Both the position numbers and the translations under genes were made by a program. Below the pieces are notes generated by a model that was given only the letters and a program-made list of their open reading frames with translations, made no database searches and was not told the origin of the DNA. From NCBI GenBank assembly GCA_017540565.1, contig JAFYAU010000056.1:1-47754 (forward strand): a stretch of 47,754 nucleotides of DNA, given 5' to 3'. Of the stretch, positions 7,482 to 16,215 are shown in pieces (the stretch's first letter is position 1; each line of letters begins with the position of its first letter). The stretch comes from Oscillospiraceae bacterium (GTDB lineage Bacteria; Bacillota; Clostridia; Oscillospirales; Oscillospiraceae).

Positions 7482-8799
7482 ACGCGTATGCCCTCCTCAG
7501 AAATTCCCCGGCGAACGAAGGCGCCGAGGGGAGATACAGGTGGGGAAAACCCGCAAACAGGGACTCCCCGATATGACAGCAGGGGTAGGAGACGTGATTG
7601 GAGGCCTTTTCTGCCGTGCATCCGTCGCCGTTTGACGTGCTGTCGTAGTAATGAAACTCATGGGCGCGGATGACGGAGCCGGCCGGACCCATGACGGAGT
7701 CCCTGTCCGTGGTCAGGGAGACATAGCCAAAGCGCTGAAGGCGCTGTTTTTCAATGCAGCTGCCTTTGATCACCCCGCACATGGGAACGCCGCTGATGTC
7801 GTCGTGCAGATACATGAATCCGCCGCATTCGGCAAAGGTCGGAAGACCGTTTCCGACGGCGGTCCGGATCGATTCCCTCATCGGACGGTTATCGGAGAGT
7901 TCCTGCAGATGGAGTTCCGGGTAGCCGCCGCACAGATACAGCGCGTGAACGTTTTCCGGAAGAGAACGGTCTGCCATGGGGCTGAAATGCACGAGCTCGG
8001 CTCCCATGCTCTCCAGCAGTTCCAGATTGTCCTGATAGCGGAAGCAGAAGGCCTTGTCCTCAGCCACGGCGACCCGTACGGGATAGCGGGGAAGTTCGTC
8101 CTCACTTCCGGAAACGGAAAGATCCGGCGCCTGAGAAGCCAGGGAGAGGAGCCCGTCGATATCCAGGTTCTGCTCCACCAGTTCGCCGAGCTGAGCGATC
8201 AGAGAGCGGATGTCCTCAATCTCCGCGGAGGTGATCAGTCCGAGATTGCGGCTTCCGACAGAGAGATCTTCCCTGCGCGGCAGACAGCCGAAGCAGGGAA
8301 CGCCCTGATCCTGGGCGATCCGGCTGAGCATGGGAAGCATGGAGGACGGCACTCCGTTGAATATGACGCCGCTGATGCCGGAAGCGGACCGGAAATCACG
8401 GAAGCCGGCGATGACGGCTCCCGCGGAGGTCGCCATGCCGCGTGCGCTGATGACGAGCACGGCGGGGGTCCCGGTGATGCGCGCCACGTCCCACGTGCTG
8501 CAGGTTCCCTCCGTGCCGATGCCGTCGTAATAGCCCATGACGCCCTCCATAACGGAGATGTCACGTCCGGCATGGCGGAGGAAGGAGCGCTTCAGATCCT
8601 CCCCGTCGCTGAAAAAGGGATCCAGATTGTATGAGGGGATGCCCAAAGCTTCCCTGTGAAACATGGGATCGATGTAGTCCGGACCGCATTTGAAGCTGCT
8701 GACGGCCAGGCCTCTGGCCGTCAGCGCGGCCAGCAGGCCCATGGTCACTGTGGTCTTGCCGCAGCCGCTTCCGGTCCCGGTGATGAGCAGTCGGTTCAT
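7465..8799 (-). CDS. cbiA: Cobyrinate a,c-diamide synthase CbiA
   Basis: This 444-residue glutamine amidotransferase amidates carboxylates a and c of cobyrinate with ATP. The N-terminus shows the P-loop GTGSGCGKTTVTMGLLAAL, followed by SFKCGPDYIDPMFH, both typical of CbiA. The C-terminal glutaminase part contains YLCGGYPELH and the nucleophile region FAECGGFMYL, and HEFHYYDS near the end supplies the conserved His region. It starts 4 bases after the cbiET stop, with AGGACC as a weak ribosome binding site, and its end overlaps cbiB. Confidence 0.95.
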   Translation of the reverse strand: MNRLLITGTGSGCGKTTVTMGLLAALTARGLAVSSFKCGPDYIDPMFHREALGIPSYNLDPFFSDGEDLKRSFLRHAGRDISVMEGVMGYYDGIGTEGTCSTWDVARITGTPAVLVISARGMATSAGAVIAGFRDFRSASGISGVIFNGVPSSMLPMLSRIAQDQGVPCFGCLPRREDLSVGSRNLGLITSAEIEDIRSLIAQLGELVEQNLDIDGLLSLASQAPDLSVSGSEDELPRYPVRVAVAEDKAFCFRYQDNLELLESMGAELVHFSPMADRSLPENVHALYLCGGYPELHLQELSDNRPMRESIRTAVGNGLPTFAECGGFMYLHDDISGVPMCGVIKGSCIEKQRLQRFGYVSLTTDRDSVMGPAGSVIRAHEFHYYDSTSNGDGCTAEKASNHVSYPCCHIGESLFAGFPHLYLPSAPSFAGEFLRRAYAYASRI

Positions 8800-8803
8800 A
8801 TGT

Positions 8804-9985
8804 TCAGGTCCTGTCAGAAATGATGAAGATTGGATTCTGCGCCTCCAGCATGTGGAGGGAGGCGACCGCCTTCGTCCTTGCGGCGGAGATCTGTACGATC
8901 TCCGGGTCGCGTCCGATGGCCTTCAGGCCGCTGACGGCGTCCGTCAGCGTCTCCAGGCAGATGGCCGTGATGACGAAGTGAACGGAGGGGTTCCTGGCGT
9001 ACAGCAGGCGCAGGATCGGCCCAATCTTCCCGCTGCTTCCGCCGATGAATACGACATCCGGATCGGGGATGCCGTTGAGGACCTCCGGAGCCTTTCCGGT
9101 AACGGCGGTCACGTTTCCGAGGTGGAAAGCGACGCAGTTCTGCTGCGTCAGGTCGACGGCCTCCTGCTTCTTGTCGAAGGCGTATACGCGTCCTTCATAA
9201 GCGGCGAGAGCCATCTCCACCGTCACGGAGCCCGTGCCGCAGCCGATATCGTAGCATACGTCAGAGGGACGGACATGGAGCTTGCTGAGGCAGACGGCGC
9301 GCACCTCGCTTTTCGTCATCGGAACGGAGGAACGCACGAACTCCTCGTCGGGGATGCCGCTGCGCACGCAGCTCTCCGGAGCGGGGTTGTCTATGAGAAG
9401 GACCGTCAGGGAGGAGAAGGACCGGCCGGGCAGGTCGCTTACCTTTGCCGACCAGATCTTTTCATCGTTGTAGGAGAGCGATTCGCCGACCGTCACCTTC
9501 AGATCGCCGAAGCCGGCGCGGATGAGGGAACCGGCCAGTTCCTCCACGTTCCCGCCGGTGAGGGCGAAGACTTCGCTGTTCCTCCTGACAGGGGATACGA
9601 GATCGGTGTCAATGCCGTGACAGCTCACGAGAGTGGCGTTCTGCCAGGGCCTGCCGCATTTCGCAAAGAAATAGACGGCGGAAGAGATGCCGGGATATAC
9701 GGTGACGGATCCGGGATCCAGGATCGACAGGAGCCCTGCGGCCCCGCTGTAGAACCCGACGTCGCCGGAGAAGAGAACGGCGATCCGCTCCGCTTCCGAA
9801 GAACGGATGACGCCGAGGATATCCTGCGCCAGGAATGCCACGGAGGTGTTCTTTTTCAGATCCTTGAATTCAGACAGCATGCGGGGCGCTCCGATCAGGA
9901 GATCGGCCTGTTTCACGGCTTCGAGCGCCTGCGCTGTCAGAGTGCTGCGGCTCATGCCGATTCCTATGACGGATACCGATTTCAT
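8804..9985 (-). CDS. cbiET: Fused precorrin-6Y/7 methyltransferase CbiET (CobL-type)
   Basis: A 393-residue fusion. The N-terminal part (from MKSVSVIGIGMSRSTLTAQA to about residue 200) is a CbiE-type tetrapyrrole methylase that methylates C5. The C-terminal part is a CbiT Rossmann methyltransferase with the SAM loop YDIGCGTGSVTVEMA and methylates C15 with decarboxylation of the C12 acetate. In many Firmicutes these are two genes; here they are one, as in aerobic CobL. A longer open frame runs upstream, but it is out of family; the ATG chosen overlaps the cobK stop as ATGA, a clear coupling signal. Confidence 0.93.
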   Translation of the reverse strand: MKSVSVIGIGMSRSTLTAQALEAVKQADLLIGAPRMLSEFKDLKKNTSVAFLAQDILGVIRSSEAERIAVLFSGDVGFYSGAAGLLSILDPGSVTVYPGISSAVYFFAKCGRPWQNATLVSCHGIDTDLVSPVRRNSEVFALTGGNVEELAGSLIRAGFGDLKVTVGESLSYNDEKIWSAKVSDLPGRSFSSLTVLLIDNPAPESCVRSGIPDEEFVRSSVPMTKSEVRAVCLSKLHVRPSDVCYDIGCGTGSVTVEMALAAYEGRVYAFDKKQEAVDLTQQNCVAFHLGNVTAVTGKAPEVLNGIPDPDVVFIGGSSGKIGPILRLLYARNPSVHFVITAICLETLTDAVSGLKAIGRDPEIVQISAARTKAVASLHMLEAQNPIFIISDRT

Positions 9986-10734
9986 TCCGACGCCTCCTTC
10001 AGCTTGTTCATGATCTGTTCCATACTGCAGCCCTCGGAGTCCTCGGGCCGGTCGATGACCGCGACCTGCATGCCGCAGGACAGCGCGGCGCGTACTTTTT
10101 CGTGAAAGCCGCCCTGGCGTCCGGTGTCCTTCGTGAGGAGAACGGACGCGCCGGTCTGCCGGAAACAGGCGGCGTTGAATTCCTCGGTGAACGGACCCTG
10201 CACGGCCATGATATGCGACATGGGATACCCCAGGGCCAGACAGGATTCGATGCCGTTCGGATAGGGGAGGATACGGAGCCAGACCCGCTCCGCATAGCCG
10301 CTGATGCCGCAGAGCTCCGCGCTCGCTTTCGCTCCGAGGCTGGAGAAGACGACGCCAGGCAGGGTGTTGATCCAGTCGATGGCCTGGGAGAGCGTCGCGA
10401 AATGACGGCATCCGTCCTCCTGTTCGGAGTCTCTGTGGACACGGAAGCAGGGCACTGCGCAGCGTTCACACGCGGTCAGGATGTTCTTCGTGACGACGTC
10501 TGCGTAGGGATGCGTGGCATCCACCACGAAGCGGGGCCGCTCGGCCGTGATCAGTTCCGCGATCTGGTCGGCGTCAAGCCGTCCGACGCGGACACGTACC
10601 GGTTCGGCCACGTCCATGACCGTCTCGCCGTAGTCCGTGGCGACGCAGACGACCGCGGGAAGGCGGAGAGAAGACATATACTCCGCCAGCTGACGTCCTT
10701 CGCTCGTCCCGCCGAAGAGCAGGACCTCAGACAT
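9982..10734 (-). CDS. cobK: Cobalt-precorrin-6A reductase CobK/CbiJ
   Basis: A 250-residue NAD(P)H-dependent reductase of the corrin macrocycle. The N-terminus has the family signature LLFGGTSEGRQLAEY, and DATHPYADVVTKNI lies near residue 93. A C-terminal segment (LLTKDTGRQGGFHEKVRAA) is also typical. It sits between cbiH and cbiET, overlapping cbiH by 8 bases and cbiET by 4, so all three are probably made in step. It makes cobalt-precorrin-6B, the substrate of its downstream neighbour. Confidence 0.93.
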   Translation of the reverse strand: MSEVLLFGGTSEGRQLAEYMSSLRLPAVVCVATDYGETVMDVAEPVRVRVGRLDADQIAELITAERPRFVVDATHPYADVVTKNILTACERCAVPCFRVHRDSEQEDGCRHFATLSQAIDWINTLPGVVFSSLGAKASAELCGISGYAERVWLRILPYPNGIESCLALGYPMSHIMAVQGPFTEEFNAACFRQTGASVLLTKDTGRQGGFHEKVRAALSCGMQVAVIDRPEDSEGCSMEQIMNKLKEASE

Positions 10735-11458
10735 CGCGGTATCCCCTGGGCGTGACCATCTTTCCGTTGATCACCTTCGTGCGGGTGCTTCCGATGAATA
10801 CGGTCGTGAACATGTCGACCTGAGTATCCCGGAGCTCCGAGAGCGTCAGGACCACTGCCCGCTCTCCCTCTCGCCCGATGTTCTGCACGTAGCCGCAGAC
10901 CAGGTCGCCGCTGTGCACGGACAGCAGGATGTCGCAGGCCTTCTGCAGGTAATCGTGACGCTTGTGGCTGGAGGGATTGTACAGGGCGATATTGAAATCG
11001 CCCATGGCGGCGTATTTCAGGCGTTTCTCGATCAGGTCCCACGGCGTGAGGAGGTCGGACAGGCTGATGACGGCAAAATCATGGCCGATGGGAGCACCGA
11101 GGCAGGCGCCTCCGCTGATGGCCGCCGTGATACCCGGAACGACGACGATCTCGGTCTCCGGCCAGGACGGGCTGAGCTCGTAGATCAGGCCGGCCATGCC
11201 GTAGATCCCAGCGTCGCCGCTGCAGACGAGGGATACCGTCTTTCCCAGCGAGGCCTGTTCGAAGGCCATGCGGCAGCGGTCCGTCTCTCGCCGCATGCCG
11301 GTATCCATGTATTCCTTGTCTGCGTAAAAAGGCCTGACCAGCTCCACGTATTTGCTGTAGCCAATGATGAGGTCGCTGGCGTCCATGGCCTGGCGGGCTT
11401 CCGCCGTCATGGCGCTTTCCTTGCCGGGACCGATCCCGACGACGTAGATCATATTCAT
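10727..11458 (-). CDS. cbiH: Cobalt-precorrin-3B C17-methyltransferase CbiH/CobJ
   Basis: A SAM-dependent tetrapyrrole methylase of about 243 residues that methylates C17 and drives ring contraction. Seen: YVVGIGPGKESAMTAEA at the N-terminus, LVCSGDAGIYGMAGL, VVPGITAAISGGACLGAPIGHDFAVISLSD and ALYNPSSHKR, all diagnostic of CobJ/CbiH. GGGAG lies 10 bases before the chosen ATG; a second in-frame ATG follows two codons later. The gene starts 7 bases after the cbiG stop. CbiH and CbiG act in succession in the anaerobic pathway. Confidence 0.95.
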   Translation of the reverse strand: MNMIYVVGIGPGKESAMTAEARQAMDASDLIIGYSKYVELVRPFYADKEYMDTGMRRETDRCRMAFEQASLGKTVSLVCSGDAGIYGMAGLIYELSPSWPETEIVVVPGITAAISGGACLGAPIGHDFAVISLSDLLTPWDLIEKRLKYAAMGDFNIALYNPSSHKRHDYLQKACDILLSVHSGDLVCGYVQNIGREGERAVVLTLSELRDTQVDMFTTVFIGSTRTKVINGKMVTPRGYRDV

Positions 11459-11465
11459 GTAAATA

Positions 11466-12446
11466 TCACTCCCAGGTAAGTTCGACCGGAGCGGCGGCAA
11501 AGGCTACCGTGACTCCGTTGTATGCGTGTTTTCCAAAGATGAGTTCTCCGCCGGATGCTGCGACGGCGGCGCGTTCACACACGCTGTCCGTCCCCGTTAC
11601 GCTCCGGACGAATGCGGACGAGGTGAAGGTGCCGGGAACCGCCTCGAGGACTTCCGACGCAAAGGTGCGGAAGGGAAGACCTCGGGCGCTGCAGAAGGAA
11701 ACCAGACCCGGCTCGTCTTTCTTCAGATCGACGGATGCCGCCGCGGCGACGCACTCGGGGACAAGCCCCGCCTCGTCGAGCGCCCTGCGGAAGGCACTGT
11801 CGATGGACGATTCGTCCATCCCCCTGCGGCAGCCGATGCCGGCGGTCACGCAGGGAACGATCAGACGGAGAGCCCGGCCTGCGAAGGAATGGATGCCCAC
11901 GACAACGTCGGGGTCCTCGTCCGACAGGACGATGCGGTCCGGCGCAGTGCCGCTGATCGGGTATTCGGAGGACAGGCGGACGGATTCTCCCCTGAGAAGC
12001 TTTCCCGAAACGGCCTTGATCCGGGATGGGTCGGGAAGACGGAGAGCCTGCTTCCTGGCCCAGACGTCGACTGCGAACAGACCGTTGAGATCCGTTGCGG
12101 TGGTGACCACGGGCAGAGCGTCGAGCAGCTTTGCCGCGTCGAGCGCAAGCTCGTTTCCGCCTCCGATATGCCCGGAGAGGACGGGGATCACATAGCGTCC
12201 CTGCTCATCGACTACGAGAACGCAGGGATCCTCCGTCTTGATGCGCACGAAGGGCGCAATGGCGCGGACGGCGATGCCGCACGCCCCGACATAGATCAGC
12301 GCGTCGCAGCGGGAAAAGGCATCGGCCGTCCATTCCCGGAGTTTCCCGGGAGCGCAGCGGTCAAGCGTGAAATCCGGAGAAAGGGCGGACAGTCTGCGGC
12401 CGGTCTCGAGTCCCGCGTCCGTGAAAGCCAGCGCGGCGATCTTCAC
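11466..12446 (-). CDS. cbiG: Cobalt-precorrin-5A hydrolase CbiG
   Basis: A 326-residue protein that opens the lactone of cobalt-precorrin-5A and releases acetaldehyde, a step only found in the anaerobic route. The N-terminal domain has GACGIAVRAIAPFV and the LSGHIGGGNELA motif; the middle part is linker-like and the C-terminal CobE-like domain has VTAGIGCRRGM and ends in a GVTVAFAA segment. The start is a GTG whose last bases form the TGA of the gene before it (GTGA overlap); an upstream extension of the open frame is the shadow of cbiF. Its presence with cbiD marks the oxygen-independent pathway. Confidence 0.93.
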   Translation of the reverse strand: MKIAALAFTDAGLETGRRLSALSPDFTLDRCAPGKLREWTADAFSRCDALIYVGACGIAVRAIAPFVRIKTEDPCVLVVDEQGRYVIPVLSGHIGGGNELALDAAKLLDALPVVTTATDLNGLFAVDVWARKQALRLPDPSRIKAVSGKLLRGESVRLSSEYPISGTAPDRIVLSDEDPDVVVGIHSFAGRALRLIVPCVTAGIGCRRGMDESSIDSAFRRALDEAGLVPECVAAAASVDLKKDEPGLVSFCSARGLPFRTFASEVLEAVPGTFTSSAFVRSVTGTDSVCERAAVAASGGELIFGKHAYNGVTVAFAAAPVELTWE

Positions 12447-13198
12447 TTCTTCGCCTCGCGGAATTCGGTGGTAAAGTCGTCGGCGTACAGGCGGGACAGG
12501 GAATAGTCGTCTCCGAGGCAGCCGCCGACGATGGTCAGCGCCGTCTTCCTGATGCCGTTCTCCGCCGCGGAGGCGGCCAGCGTAGCCACGGTGCAGCGGA
12601 CGACCTTCTGATCCGGCCAGGTCGCCTTGTATACGATGGCTGCCGGGGTCTCCGGCTCGTAGCCGCCCCGGATCAGCTCTGAAGAGAGGTCCTCCAGCAG
12701 ACCGGTGCTCAGGAAGATCACCATCGTGGCGTGATGGGCGGCGAAGGAGGCGATGCTCTCCCTCTCGGGCACTCCCGTCCTGCCCGCCATTCGGGTAAGG
12801 ATCACGCTCTGGGAGACGTCGGGCAGCGTGTATTCGGCTTTCAGCGCCGCGGCTGCGCCGCAGAAGCTGGAGACGCCGGGGCACACGTCATAGTCGATCC
12901 GAAGCGCATCGAGACGGTCCATCTGCTCGCGGATGGCACCGTAGATGCTGGGGTCGCCCGTGTGGAGACGGACGGTCATCTTTCCGGCGGATTCCGCCTT
13001 CGTGATCTCGTCGATCACCTCGTCCAGCGTCATTTTCGCGCTGTCGAAGATCTCGCAGCCCTCCCTGGCGTATCCGAGGAGCGCGGGATTCACCAGAGAA
13101 CCCGCATAGATGATCACGTCAGCTTCGCCCAGAAGGCGGGCGCCGCGCAGGGTGATCAGATCGGGAGCTCCGCTCCCGGCGCCTACAAAATGTACCAT
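12443..13198 (-). CDS. cbiF: Cobalt-precorrin-4 C11-methyltransferase CbiF/CobM
   Basis: A 251-residue tetrapyrrole methylase with the expected N-terminus VHFVGAGSGAPDLITLRGARLL, the RLHTGDPSIYGAIREQ motif and the CPGVSSFCGAAAALK segment. It methylates C11 of cobalt-precorrin-4. It lies 7 bases after cbiD and overlaps cbiG by 4 bases. The length is normal for the family and no oddities are seen. Confidence 0.95.
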   Translation of the reverse strand: MVHFVGAGSGAPDLITLRGARLLGEADVIIYAGSLVNPALLGYAREGCEIFDSAKMTLDEVIDEITKAESAGKMTVRLHTGDPSIYGAIREQMDRLDALRIDYDVCPGVSSFCGAAAALKAEYTLPDVSQSVILTRMAGRTGVPERESIASFAAHHATMVIFLSTGLLEDLSSELIRGGYEPETPAAIVYKATWPDQKVVRCTVATLAASAAENGIRKTALTIVGGCLGDDYSLSRLYADDFTTEFREAKK

Positions 13199-13205
13199 AA
13201 TAATG

Positions 13206-14342
13206 TTACCTCCATCTGTTTATGAGAGCGTCCGCACCGTCGCTGCGGAACAGGACGCAGTTTCTGCTTTCCGAATTGCTGAAACAAACGAACTCCGTCT
13301 GTACGCTGTCGGGCATCCTGCGCCCGATATAGAACGAGATCCGTCCGCGGAGGACAGAGAGGGTCTGGTCAAGCAGCCCCGCGGATTCAAGAACGTCGAG
13401 CGCGGCGTCGGTCGTCACGCAGGAAGCCAGTTTCCTGAGCAGGTCCAGATCCGCACCGGCCTGCAGGGCGCAGGCTGTCAGTGTCTCCAGCCGTCCGTCA
13501 CCGTTTTTGGAATGGGTGTTGAAAAGCCCGATTCCGAGTTTGACGAGCTTTCCTATGTGGCCGATCAGAAGGACGCGGCGGAAGCCGTTTTCCACGGCGC
13601 TGTCCAGCGCCGTGCCGATGAAATTGCTGCAGGTGACATTGTCTTCCATGGAGAGGCCCATTGGGCCGGAGGCGAAGTCGTAGCCGTAGTTTCCGAGCGT
13701 GATCAGGATGGCGTCCTTCTGCTTTTCGGCGAGCACGCGGATCTCCACGCGGATGGATTCCGCCAGCGCTTCGTCGCTCATGGGTTCCACGATCCCGGAG
13801 GTCCCGAGAACGGAGATCCCGCCTTCGATCCCCAGATGGGGATTAAAGGTCTTCTGCGCCAGACGGCGGCCGTCCGGAATATCTATCACCACGGAAAGGC
13901 CGCCGGCATAGCCGACGCCTTCTGCGACACCGGAGACCGCGTCACGGATCATCTGACGGGGAACGGAGTTGATCGCCGCCGCTCCGGGCGGCTGGTCCAG
14001 CCCGGGACGGGTCACGCGGCCGACGCCTTCGCCGCCGTCGATCGTGATTCCGGCTTCCGTTTTTGCGACCGTTGCGTAGACCAGAACGCCGTTGGTGATG
14101 TCCGGGTCGTCTCCGCTGTCCTTCTGTATCGCACAGCGGCATCCCGAATCCGAAACGGAGGGATCCCGGACGTCCAGCGTAAGAAGCGGACCTTTCGGAG
14201 TGCGGATCTCGACGGCGTCGGGAAAGACCCCGGTCAGCAGCGCTGCCGCGGCTGCCTTGGCGGCGGCTGCCGCGCAGCTGCCCGTGGTATAGCCGCAGCG
14301 GAGCATCTTTCCGCCGACGAGTCTTTGACCGGTCATGATCAT
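13206..14342 (-). CDS. cbiD: Cobalt-precorrin-5B C1-methyltransferase CbiD
   Basis: The first gene of the cobalamin operon. The protein has up to 378 residues and begins with the family motif LRCGYTTGSCAAAAAKAAAAAL. It also has the SVPRQMIRDAV segment and VLGTSGIVEPMS, as in CbiD proteins. CbiD methylates C1 of the corrin ring. GGAGGGG lies in front of two in-frame ATGs at 14342 and 14336; the second has the better spacing, so translation may start two codons later. The gene follows a cobalamin riboswitch with an intrinsic terminator, which should shut the whole operon off when adenosylcobalamin is plentiful. Confidence 0.94.
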   Translation of the reverse strand: MIMTGQRLVGGKMLRCGYTTGSCAAAAAKAAAAALLTGVFPDAVEIRTPKGPLLTLDVRDPSVSDSGCRCAIQKDSGDDPDITNGVLVYATVAKTEAGITIDGGEGVGRVTRPGLDQPPGAAAINSVPRQMIRDAVSGVAEGVGYAGGLSVVIDIPDGRRLAQKTFNPHLGIEGGISVLGTSGIVEPMSDEALAESIRVEIRVLAEKQKDAILITLGNYGYDFASGPMGLSMEDNVTCSNFIGTALDSAVENGFRRVLLIGHIGKLVKLGIGLFNTHSKNGDGRLETLTACALQAGADLDLLRKLASCVTTDAALDVLESAGLLDQTLSVLRGRISFYIGRRMPDSVQTEFVCFSNSESRNCVLFRSDGADALINRWR

Positions 14343-14366
14343 TACCCCTCCTTCCGACTGATAGGC

Positions 14367-14393
14367 AAAAAAATATGACCGTTGGGCACGGCC
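14367..14393 (-). terminator. Intrinsic terminator of the cobalamin riboswitch
   Basis: On the minus strand GGCCGT and ACGGTC form a short stem around GCCCA, followed by ATATTTTTTT. It lies between the B12 box and the cbiD ribosome binding site, the usual place for the expression platform. It should form when the riboswitch has bound its ligand. Confidence 0.8.
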
Positions 14394-14437
14394 ATGGGCG
14401 GAACATCTGCAGGGAGGGCAAAGAGAAGACGCCCCCG

Positions 14438-14582
14438 CATTATCTACCCATACATCGTGACGTAAGATAATGGACGGAACCGGTTCCTGACTTGGAGAGA
14501 CTCCTCACAGTTGCGGGACAGCAACGGAATTTCACCGTTTTCCCGGGCAGATCATATCTGCTGTTTCCGCCTCGTTTCGAGC
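14438..14582 (-). promoter_or_regulatory. Cobalamin riboswitch
   Basis: Read on the minus strand, the leader contains the conserved parts of the B12 element in order: ACGGTGAAATTCCG, then GCTGTCCCGCAACTGT, then the B12 box AAGTCAGGAACCGG (14480-14493). Downstream, CATTATCT and AGATAATG form a distal inverted repeat (14438-14472) that could take part in switching, followed by the intrinsic terminator. Together with its promoter this accounts for the leader side of the 424-bp gap between cbiD and the MBOAT gene; I see no gene in that gap. Confidence 0.92.
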
Positions 14583-14588
14583 GTATAC

Positions 14589-14617
14589 ATATTAACATAT
14601 GGCAGGCCGGTTATCAA
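14589..14617 (-). promoter_or_regulatory. Sigma-A promoter of the cobalamin operon
   Basis: TTGATA and TAATAT are separated by 17 bases on the minus strand, just upstream of the riboswitch. Transcription would start near 14582. Confidence 0.7.
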
Positions 14618-14707
14618 TTACCATTTTTGCAATCAACATGCGGAATCCAACGCCATACGAGACCGGCAGGCAGGGGAAAGACGGCAGGAAAGGAATGAAA
14701 TTAACTG

Positions 14708-14736
14708 TTCCATTCTCAACCCCGGCATGGTATACT
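14708..14736 (+). promoter_or_regulatory. Likely promoter of the MBOAT-DHHW pair
   Basis: TATACT with TTCCAT 17 bases upstream. The -10 is good, the -35 is weak. It lies about 30 bp before the MBOAT start and points away from the cobalamin operon. Confidence 0.5.
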
Positions 14737-14766
14737 CAATTAAACCCCTAGGAGAGGTCGAGATCG

Positions 14767-16200
14767 ATGGTATTTTCCAGTATGCTGTTCGTGTTTCTGT
14801 TTCTGGCGGCGAATCTGCTGACGCAGTTTCTGATCCGGGACGTGCGCAAAAAGAATATCGTTATGCTGGGGTTCTCCCTCGTTTTTTACGGATGGGCAGG
14901 GCCCCGCTATCTGTTGCTGCTTTTGCTGATGGTCGCGATCTGCTGGATCGGAGCGCTGATGACGGAGCAGGCGCCGGACGGGAAGAGCCGCAAACGCAGG
15001 ATGATCCTCACCGTTGCGGCCTGTCTCGTCATCCTCGGCATATTCAAGTATCTGGGGTTCCTTCTCGGAACGGTGAAGGCCGTGATCGGAGTCCCCAAGA
15101 TCATCCCGAAGATCGTACTGCCCATCGGCATCTCCTTCTACACCTTCCAGCTGATCTCCTATGTCGTGGACGTATACAGGGGAGAAGTGGAGGCTCAGAA
15201 GCAGTACTGGAAGCTGCTCCTGTACGCGAGCCTGTTCCATCAGTGCATCGCCGGACCCATCGTGAGATACAGGGACGTCGCCGAGGACCTTGAAAAGAGA
15301 AAGATGACCGCAAAGGAGATCAGCGCAGGCATTTCACGGTTCACCGTGGGACTTGCCAAGAAGGCGATCCTTGCCAACGGATGCGCCGCCATTGCGGATT
15401 CCTTCCTGGCCGGAACGGCGGAGACGCTGGCCAAGGTGCCGGCGATGGGGATCCTCCTGGGGATCTTCGTTTACACACTTCAGATATATCTTGATTTCTC
15501 CGCCTATTCCGACATGGCGATCGGCATGGGGCTGATGTGCGGCCTTCACTATAAGGAGAACTTCGATTATCCGTATACATCGAGATCCATCGGAGAGTTC
15601 TGGAGACGGTGGCACATCTCTCTGGGGAGCTTCTTCCGCGACTATGTCTATATCCCTCTCGGCGGCAACCGGTGCAGCAGGAGAAGGCAGCTGGTAAATC
15701 TCTTCGTCGTCTGGTTCCTGACCGGCCTATGGCACGGGGCCAGCTGGAATTTCGTGCTCTGGGGCCTGTTCTTCGGCATCCTGATCGCGCTCGAGAGGTT
15801 CCCGCTGAAAGGGAAGCTGGAGCGCATACCCGATCCGCTGCGTCCCGTGATCGTATTCGTGATCGTCATGCTGGGCTGGATCCTCTTCAAGTTCACGGAC
15901 TTCTCCATGCTAGGAACGGCACTCAAGGGCCTGTTCGGCCTGAACCGCAACGGCTTCAGCAGCCGCGCCGTGGGACTGGCCATCAAGAACAACTGGTTCT
16001 TCCTGATCGTGAGCCTTCTGGCGGTCACGCCGTTCTGGCGCAACGCCAGACGCATCCTGGCCAATCTCTCGAAAAAAGTGACGGCGCTGTACTGGATCAA
16101 CGGTATCTGGGAGGTGGCGCAGCCGGTGCTTCTCCTGGTAGTCTCGGCCATGGCGCTTGCCGGGAACAGCTACAATCCGTTCCTTTATTTCCAGTTCTGA
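14767..16200 (+). CDS. MBOAT-family O-acyltransferase (AlgI/DltB-like)
   Basis: This 477-residue polytopic membrane protein has the MBOAT core: FDYPYTSRSIGEFWRRWHISL, FFRDYVYIPLGGNR and the catalytic-His segment TGLWHGASWNF (His323). Such proteins carry acyl, usually acetyl, groups across the membrane for transfer to exopolysaccharide or wall polymers. AGGAGAGG lies about 9 bases before the ATG. The next gene, 15 bp downstream, encodes a DHHW protein of the AlgJ/AlgX type, which supports a role in surface-glycan O-acetylation. The polymer acetylated cannot be told: no glycan synthesis genes are in the window. It is divergent from, and not controlled by, the cobalamin riboswitch. Confidence 0.9.
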   Translation: MVFSSMLFVFLFLAANLLTQFLIRDVRKKNIVMLGFSLVFYGWAGPRYLLLLLLMVAICWIGALMTEQAPDGKSRKRRMILTVAACLVILGIFKYLGFLLGTVKAVIGVPKIIPKIVLPIGISFYTFQLISYVVDVYRGEVEAQKQYWKLLLYASLFHQCIAGPIVRYRDVAEDLEKRKMTAKEISAGISRFTVGLAKKAILANGCAAIADSFLAGTAETLAKVPAMGILLGIFVYTLQIYLDFSAYSDMAIGMGLMCGLHYKENFDYPYTSRSIGEFWRRWHISLGSFFRDYVYIPLGGNRCSRRRQLVNLFVVWFLTGLWHGASWNFVLWGLFFGILIALERFPLKGKLERIPDPLRPVIVFVIVMLGWILFKFTDFSMLGTALKGLFGLNRNGFSSRAVGLAIKNNWFFLIVSLLAVTPFWRNARRILANLSKKVTALYWINGIWEVAQPVLLLVVSAMALAGNSYNPFLYFQF

Positions 16201-16215
16201 CGGGAGGTGTGGCAG

